Below are positions 7,058-10,622 of a stretch of DNA of 10,622 nt, piece after piece. Numbering within the stretch: the stretch's first letter is position 1; every line of letters begins with the position of its first letter. The stretch covers positions 1 through 10,622 of the forward strand of contig QMLM01000036.1 of NCBI GenBank assembly GCA_003646745.1, read 5' to 3'. The stretch is from Deltaproteobacteria bacterium. Lineage in GTDB: Bacteria; Desulfobacterota; B13-G15; RBG-16-54-18. A program made the translations under genes and the position numbers. The notes below the pieces were generated by a model, which ran no database searches, had not been told where the DNA came from, and was given only the letters and a program-made list of their open reading frames with translations.

Positions 7058-8065
7058 ATGTCCCTGCCTGTTGTAGCCATAACCATGGGTGATCCTGCTG
7101 GAATAGGGCCGGAGATTATCGTTAAGGCCTTAGGGGAAAGGGAGGTTTTTGCAAAATGCCGGCCCTTAGTATTGGGAGATGGAGGGATCTTTTCTCACAC
7201 TATCCACTGGATGGAGGCCCCTTTGGTAATAAAGAGGATAAAAGGGCCTGAAGAGGGAGAGTTTGCACCGGGGGTTTTGAACCTCATTCCCCTGACGGAT
7301 CTTCCCCATGAGAGGATTTCTGTGGGGAAGCCCTATAAAGAGGGGGGAAAGGCGGCCTATATTTATATCCAAAGGGGGGTGACGATGGCCAAGGAGGGTA
7401 CCGTCGACGCCTTAGTGACGGCCCCTATCAGCAAAGAAGCTTTAAATTCCGCCGGATATCATTACCCTGGCCACACAGAACTCTTGGCAGATATGACAGG
7501 AACAAAGGATTTTGTGATGATGTTAGTCGGCCCTAAGTTGCGGGTGGCTTTAGTGACCATTCATATACCCCTTCGAGAGGTCTCCTCCTCACTGACTATA
7601 GAGAAGATTAGAAAGACGATCGAGATTACCTTTCATAGCCTACAGGATTATTTTGGGATAAGAACCCCGAAGCTAGCTGTAGCAGCCCTCAATCCCCATG
7701 CTGGTGAAGGTGGGCTCTTTGGTTTCGAAGAAGAAGAGATCATCTTACCCGCTATATGGGAGTGTCGTCGAGAGGGAATTGAATTAGATGGGCCCTTTCC
7801 CCCGGACTCTCTCTTCTTTCACGCTGCTCAGGGGAAGTACGATGCGGTCATATCCATGTATCATGATCAGGGCTTGATACCCCTGAAACTACTCCATTTC
7901 AAGGAGGGCGTGAACGTCACCCTCGGGTTGCCCATCGTCAGGACGTCTGTCGATCATGGCACGGGGTATGACATCGCTGGCCATGGAGTGGCCGACCCCA
8001 CCAGTCTCATCAACGCCATTGTTTTGGCAGCACAGATGGCTATGACAAAGAAAGATAGGAGGTAG
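7058..8065 (+). CDS. pdxA: 4-hydroxythreonine-4-phosphate dehydrogenase PdxA
   Basis: PdxA is a cytoplasmic NAD-dependent, metal-dependent enzyme that oxidises 4-phosphohydroxy-L-threonine in the deoxyxylulose-5-phosphate-dependent route to pyridoxal phosphate. The 335-residue product has the usual length. Visible motifs are MGDPAGIGPEI (10-20), TAPISKEAL (121-129), PGHTE (137-141), and the three metal-ligand histidines H169 (TIHIPL), H214 (NPHAGE) and H269 (MYHDQG). Each is offset by about three residues from the E. coli ligands. DHGTGYDIAGHG at 299-310 closes the signature. The start at ATG 7058 gives the short lead before MGDPAG expected for the family, but no good ribosome site precedes it. 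It lies 22 nt after surA and 3 nt before the TSUP gene. A related D-threonate-4-phosphate type dehydrogenase (PdxA2/DtnB) is possible but less likely next to surA. Confidence 0.93.
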   Translation: MSLPVVAITMGDPAGIGPEIIVKALGEREVFAKCRPLVLGDGGIFSHTIHWMEAPLVIKRIKGPEEGEFAPGVLNLIPLTDLPHERISVGKPYKEGGKAAYIYIQRGVTMAKEGTVDALVTAPISKEALNSAGYHYPGHTELLADMTGTKDFVMMLVGPKLRVALVTIHIPLREVSSSLTIEKIRKTIEITFHSLQDYFGIRTPKLAVAALNPHAGEGGLFGFEEEEIILPAIWECRREGIELDGPFPPDSLFFHAAQGKYDAVISMYHDQGLIPLKLLHFKEGVNVTLGLPIVRTSVDHGTGYDIAGHGVADPTSLINAIVLAAQMAMTKKDRR

Positions 8066-8068
8066 CAG

Positions 8069-8425
8069 GTGCAGAATTGGGTTATCTATTTGCTTGTAGG
8101 CCTACTGATTGGCACTGCTGGAGGGTTTACGGGTTTAGGTGGTGGGTTTATCCTCGTTCCCATCCTCCTCTTTATGGGTTTTGAGGCGCAAAGGGCAGTG
8201 GGGACATCCTTCGCCGTAATCCTTATGATCTCCATCTCCGCTCTTGTGGCCCATAGCAAACTCCAAAATGTGGACTACAAGTTGGGGATACTGCTCGGCC
8301 TCGGAGGAATAATGGGTGCCCAGATAGGGGCTAGGTTGGTGGAAATGGTTCCCACAGCCACTTTTAAACGGATCTTTGCCATTATATTGGTCCTTATTGC
8401 CTTAAGGATCTTTTTCCAAAAATAG
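8069..8425 (+). CDS. half-length TSUP (TauE/SafE) family membrane protein
   Basis: This is an inner-membrane protein of the TSUP family, whose full members export sulphite, sulphonates or other organic anions. The product has 118 residues, about half of the usual ~250, and covers one of the two internal repeats. It shows the repeat signature GFTGLGGGFILVPILL (19-34), AVGTSF (43-48) and NVDYKLGILLGLGGIMGAQIG (from 67). Hydrophobic segments lie at roughly 5-20, 24-38, 45-62, 70-90 and 100-116. AGGAGG at 8057-8062 fixes the GTG start at 8069, 3 nt after pdxA. No second repeat can be read in any frame after the TAG at 8423. It is either a naturally half-size member that would have to dimerise, or the remnant of a truncated gene. 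The substrate is unknown. Confidence 0.8.
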   Translation: MQNWVIYLLVGLLIGTAGGFTGLGGGFILVPILLFMGFEAQRAVGTSFAVILMISISALVAHSKLQNVDYKLGILLGLGGIMGAQIGARLVEMVPTATFKRIFAIILVLIALRIFFQK

Positions 8426-8993
8426 ATAGGTTTTGTCTTAAGGTTTCAATAGTTCCCAAGTAGCTACATCTACTACACCATCGGGTTTTAAACCATGCTG
8501 TCTTTTGAATTCGACAATAGCTGCCCAAGTCTCTTTATTCCAGACACCGTTTACCGGCCCATCGTAATAACCTTTTGCCTTCAACGCCCTTCACCATAGC
8601 AGTGGAGACAGGGGAGGTTGACTTGGAGGTCACCTCCAACCATACGAATTGAAGCTTTTCGTTGGGCTTTTCTATTATTTTGGGTTCTTCCTGGGAAGCG
8701 AATGGTGTATCAGAGGTCTCACAAGCCCGTCATAAGGGGACAAGGTTTGTGTCTAAATTAAAGGAGGTGGGAGCGTTTTATTCAGGTTAACGTTTAGAAG
8801 TCTTCATAATGAAGAAAATTTGCGGGAAGTACTCCCCTGGACTTGTAAAATGGTAGGAAATCTGCTTTAATGGCTTCGGAAAGGGGAGGGAAGGGAGAAC
8901 TAAGTCAATTAGGTTTCTCTCTGGAGTGGCAAGACCGTTATTGATTTTTGACCTTACAACCATAGGTTTAAAAATGCCTATTGAGGCTAAGGA
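8426..8993. other. 568-bp stretch without an intact gene
   Basis: The left half (8438-8729) is a decayed peptidoglycan-binding-domain gene on the minus strand. The right half (8730-8993) shows no recognisable product. It holds a strong ribosome-site-like AAAGGAGGT at 8760-8768 with no coding frame behind it. It also has a plus-strand frame from ATG 8809 interrupted by TAG at 8854 that then runs to a TGA at 8995-8997, and weak TTGACC/TAAAAA promoter-like boxes near 8948-8974. No terminator with a T-run was found after the TSUP gene. Confidence 0.6.
8438..8729 (-). pseudogene. decayed gene with a C-terminal peptidoglycan-binding domain
   Basis: Read on the minus strand, 8587 down to 8438 encodes ALKAKGYYDGPVNGVWNK, then ETWAAIVEF, HGLKPDGVVDVATWELLKP and a TAA. 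This is the PG_binding_1 pattern (GYYxGPVxG, T-A-x-x-F, GLxxDG). Upstream of 8587 this frame hits a TGA (8591-8593). The neighbouring frame stays open to 8729, reading IEKPNEKLQFVWLEVTSK and STSPVSTAMVK. Removing one base from the CCC run at 8587-8589 joins the two as VSTAMVKALKAKGYYDG, so a single-base insertion broke the gene. The open part begins after a TGA with RACETSDTPFASQEEP, which resembles the region after a lipobox cysteine. However, no start codon or hydrophobic signal is found further upstream, so the 5' end is lost too. A sequencing error could explain the indel but not the missing start. Confidence 0.7.
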
Positions 8994-9617
8994 TTGAACT
9001 GGATTTTGGAGATAGATATAGCCCTTCTGCGTCTTCTGAACCTCCAATGGACGAATCCATTTCTCGACCGTTTTATCCCCCTCTTTTCGGACATAGATGA
9101 ATGGAAGATCCCTCTGATTTTCCTTTCGATCTTGATCGTGATCAAAGAGCGCCGTAAAGGGATCCTTGTATTGATTGGCCTTGGATTGACCGTTCTTCTA
9201 AGCGAAACGATGAGCACTCAGGTGGTGAAACAAATCGTAGGGAGGATAAGGCCTTGCCATGTTCACGAATGGGTACGCCTTCTAGGTTACTGTCCCTCCT
9301 CCCCATCCTTCACCTCGACCCACGCAACCAATATCTTTGCAGCGGCCACCTTTCTCTCCTTCTTCTTCCCGCGTTGGCGCTTACCAATGCTGGCCTTGGC
9401 CGTCCTTGTAGGATATTCCAGGATCTACCGGGGAGTCCACTACCCCTTTGATGTGTTAGGGGGGGCGATGCTCGGGATAGGATGTGCCTGGATGGTCTTC
9501 ATCCTCTTCAGGGATTTTGTCCTGCCAAGGGCTGGTATTAATCTGAAGTCCTCCTGCCCCAATTCAACGGGGAGATCTTATCCGATGATGGGGAAAAATC
9601 CTGAGCAAGGGCTATGA
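8994..9617 (+). CDS. PAP2-superfamily membrane lipid phosphatase
   Basis: This is an integral membrane acid phosphatase of the PAP2 family. Likely substrates are undecaprenyl diphosphate, phosphatidylglycerophosphate or a lipid A phosphate, with the active site facing the periplasm. The 207-residue product has motif C1 K79-X6-R86-P87 and motif C2 SFTSTHATN with the catalytic H110; the usual PSGH reads TSTH here. Motif C3 SRIYRGVHYPFD has S142, R143, the nucleophile H149 and D153. Hydrophobic segments lie around 38-51, 57-72, 112-126, 131-143 and 154-173. A TTG start at 8994 with GAGG at 8983-8986 gives the N-terminus expected for the family (NWILEIDIALLRLLN). The 3' end overlaps the next gene as ATGA. 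The GT51 gene nearby favours an undecaprenyl-diphosphate role, but sequence alone does not decide the substrate. Confidence 0.86.
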   Translation: MNWILEIDIALLRLLNLQWTNPFLDRFIPLFSDIDEWKIPLIFLSILIVIKERRKGILVLIGLGLTVLLSETMSTQVVKQIVGRIRPCHVHEWVRLLGYCPSSPSFTSTHATNIFAAATFLSFFFPRWRLPMLALAVLVGYSRIYRGVHYPFDVLGGAMLGIGCAWMVFILFRDFVLPRAGINLKSSCPNSTGRSYPMMGKNPEQGL

Positions 9618-10315
9618 TGGGTATACTCCAATGGGCCTCCCACTTCAAAAACGTGCGATGTCTCCTCCTCTTTGACCCTGATAACCCTCCCACAGAGGGG
9701 GTGGTTTCTTGGGTCGTCAAAAAACACCGCTATCGCCAGGTAGGTGTCGCCCCCTCCCTGGGGACTGTAGAGGAGAGATTTTCCCGGCCACCCTTTGTGA
9801 TCCTCTATTCCCCTCATCCAACGTTAGATAAGTTGATCAAGGTCTTGCAAAACCCCCTTCCCCTCTGGTTGGCACAATCCCTTATCCTCTCCTTTTGCTA
9901 TGCCACCCCTCTTCTCTGTTTGGACAGAGGATTGGCTCCTCTCCTTTTATCCTTCTCCTCTTGGAGCCTGTGGTCAAAAGGGGAGGTCCCTGAGGCCGAG
10001 GTCATCCGTCACCTCCGCATCGCCGGTTACATCCCCATCGATTTCTTTCCCTGGGTGGAGAGGGTGTATCACGTCTTGAGAGAAGGGGATGAGCGGAAGA
10101 TGGGGGAGATGGTGCAGTGGGGAAGAGAGGAGGCCATGGTTGATGGAAAGAAGCGGTTCTGGCGGCTGGCCGGTGGAGAAGAGGAGGTCATATTCATCTC
10201 CTATTTAGATCTCTTCCCTTATCTCGCCGAACAAAGGGGATCGATCCAGGAGCTTTTGGACTCAGAGTATTTGGGGCTGGTTTTGACCGTTAATTCCGTC
10301 ATCTTCCTCCCATAA
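9614..10315 (+). CDS. uncharacterised protein coupled to the PAP2 phosphatase
   Basis: I do not recognise this 233-residue protein. Its ATG overlaps the stop of the PAP2 gene (ATGA) with AAGGG upstream at 9607-9611, so the two are probably co-translated; a second ATG follows at 9617. No signal peptide is evident at the N-terminus. Two alternating hydrophobic strands (CLLLFDPDNPP at 16-26, PPFVILYSPHP at 59-69) suggest an alpha/beta fold. A hydrophobic stretch at about 82-115 (LPLWLAQSLILSFCYATPLL, then LAPLLLSF) could be a buried core or membrane-associated segments. The C-terminal half is charged and tryptophan-rich (FFPWVERVYHVL, VQWGREEAMVDGKKRFWRL). The last 97 nt overlap the convergent GT51 gene. 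Composition resembles its neighbours, with no sign of transfer. Coupling suggests a role in lipid-carrier or envelope metabolism, which is inference only. Confidence 0.7.
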   Translation: MMGILQWASHFKNVRCLLLFDPDNPPTEGVVSWVVKKHRYRQVGVAPSLGTVEERFSRPPFVILYSPHPTLDKLIKVLQNPLPLWLAQSLILSFCYATPLLCLDRGLAPLLLSFSSWSLWSKGEVPEAEVIRHLRIAGYIPIDFFPWVERVYHVLREGDERKMGEMVQWGREEAMVDGKKRFWRLAGGEEEVIFISYLDLFPYLAEQRGSIQELLDSEYLGLVLTVNSVIFLP

Positions 10316-10622
10316 GGGGGTGAAATAAAGGGTGTGGTCCGAAGGTCCAGGTTTAATTGTGCTGAGAGGGCGACCTTATACTGATTGTCGGTGATGATCC
10401 TGGCTGTGCGCATTAACGAAAGGACCTTCTTATAACGCCTTATGACTCTTTGGGGATGTTGAAAGGGATGATACCTTTTGGAGCTGGGGATGATGGAGGC
10501 AAGCAGGACCCCTTCGAAAAAGTTCAGGGAGCGAGGGGGCTTGCGAAAGTAATACCAGCTTCCTGCCCCCACCCCATAGATCCCGGGGCCCAATTCAACG
10601 ATATTTAGATAGAGTTCGAGGA
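10219..10622 (-). CDS. GT51 peptidoglycan glycosyltransferase, C-terminal part
   Basis: This is the partial 3' end of a membrane-anchored transglycosylase that polymerises lipid II into glycan strands. The frame is open to the right edge of the window, and 133 residues are visible. They begin LELYLNIVELGPGIYGVGAG, then SWYYFRKPPRSLNFFEGVLL and ASIIPSSKRYHPF, followed by a VLSLMRTARIITDNQYKVAL helix. This is the standard distal part of a GT51 domain (ELYLN, G-x-G-x-YG, YF-x-K, L-x-x-x-E, LA-x-x-x-x-P). The catalytic glutamates lie upstream, outside the window. The frame ends about 40 residues after the domain without a transpeptidase module, so a monofunctional MtgA-type enzyme is more likely than a class A PBP. 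The final ~30 residues (to WIDPLCSAR, TAA at 10219-10221) overlap the convergent unknown gene and may not be conserved. Confidence 0.85.
   Translation of the reverse strand, partial: LELYLNIVELGPGIYGVGAGSWYYFRKPPRSLNFFEGVLLASIIPSSKRYHPFQHPQRVIRRYKKVLSLMRTARIITDNQYKVALSAQLNLDLRTTPFISPPYGRKMTELTVKTSPKYSESKSSWIDPLCSAR

Noticed and set aside
8623..8639. Perfect 8-bp inverted repeat TTGGAGGT-C-ACCTCCAA as an operator
   Set aside because: It lies inside the former coding part of the pseudogene (encoding LEVTSK) and no gene starts nearby; chance or codon-driven symmetry is enough.
8787..9047. 86-residue minus-strand frame
   Set aside because: It starts inside the PAP2 gene, has no recognisable motif or ribosome site and looks like a chance opening.

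Overview
The window reads as part of a Gram-negative bacterial chromosome, most likely a Desulfobacterota/deltaproteobacterium-like lineage. The grounds are two lipoprotein-type and one secreted SurA-like parvulin proteins, a surA-pdxA adjacency, frequent AGG/AGA arginine codons, and mixed ATG/GTG/TTG starts. The phylum is an inference from gene content and style; no marker gene settles it.

Layout. Positions 1-204 hold a strong stem-loop, three degenerate ~35-bp repeats and a plausible sigma70-type promoter. From 205 to 8425 seven genes run on the plus strand with gaps of 35 nt or less, or overlaps, so they look like one operon. In order they are: an endonuclease III-family base-excision enzyme (TTG start), the transcription-repair coupling factor Mfd (GTG start, overlapping the first gene by 26 nt), two parvulin-type lipoproteins joined by an ATGA overlap, a SurA-like secreted parvulin, PdxA of vitamin B6 synthesis, and a half-length TSUP (TauE/SafE) membrane protein.

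From 8426 to 8993 there is no intact gene. On the minus strand this stretch carries a decayed peptidoglycan-binding-domain gene whose frame is broken by one extra base. The rest (8730-8993) holds nothing I can assign. A second plus-strand pair follows: a PAP2-type lipid phosphatase (TTG start) coupled by an ATGA overlap to a 233-residue protein I do not recognise. The right edge holds the C-terminal part of a minus-strand GT51 peptidoglycan glycosyltransferase, which converges on and overlaps the unknown gene by 97 nt.

How the genes fit together. Nth-like and Mfd form a DNA-repair pair. The three parvulins form an envelope protein-folding set with three different export signals (lipoprotein with Asp at +2, lipoprotein with Gln at +2, and cleavable Sec signal). 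This suggests division of labour between the inner membrane, the outer membrane and the periplasm. The right third is biased to cell-wall and lipid-carrier functions: PAP2, GT51 and the peptidoglycan-binding remnant.

I do not see a clearly novel defence or mobile system. The most interesting items are the triple parvulin array, in which two members have lost one histidine of the parvulin His pair, and the uncharacterised protein coupled to the PAP2 phosphatase.
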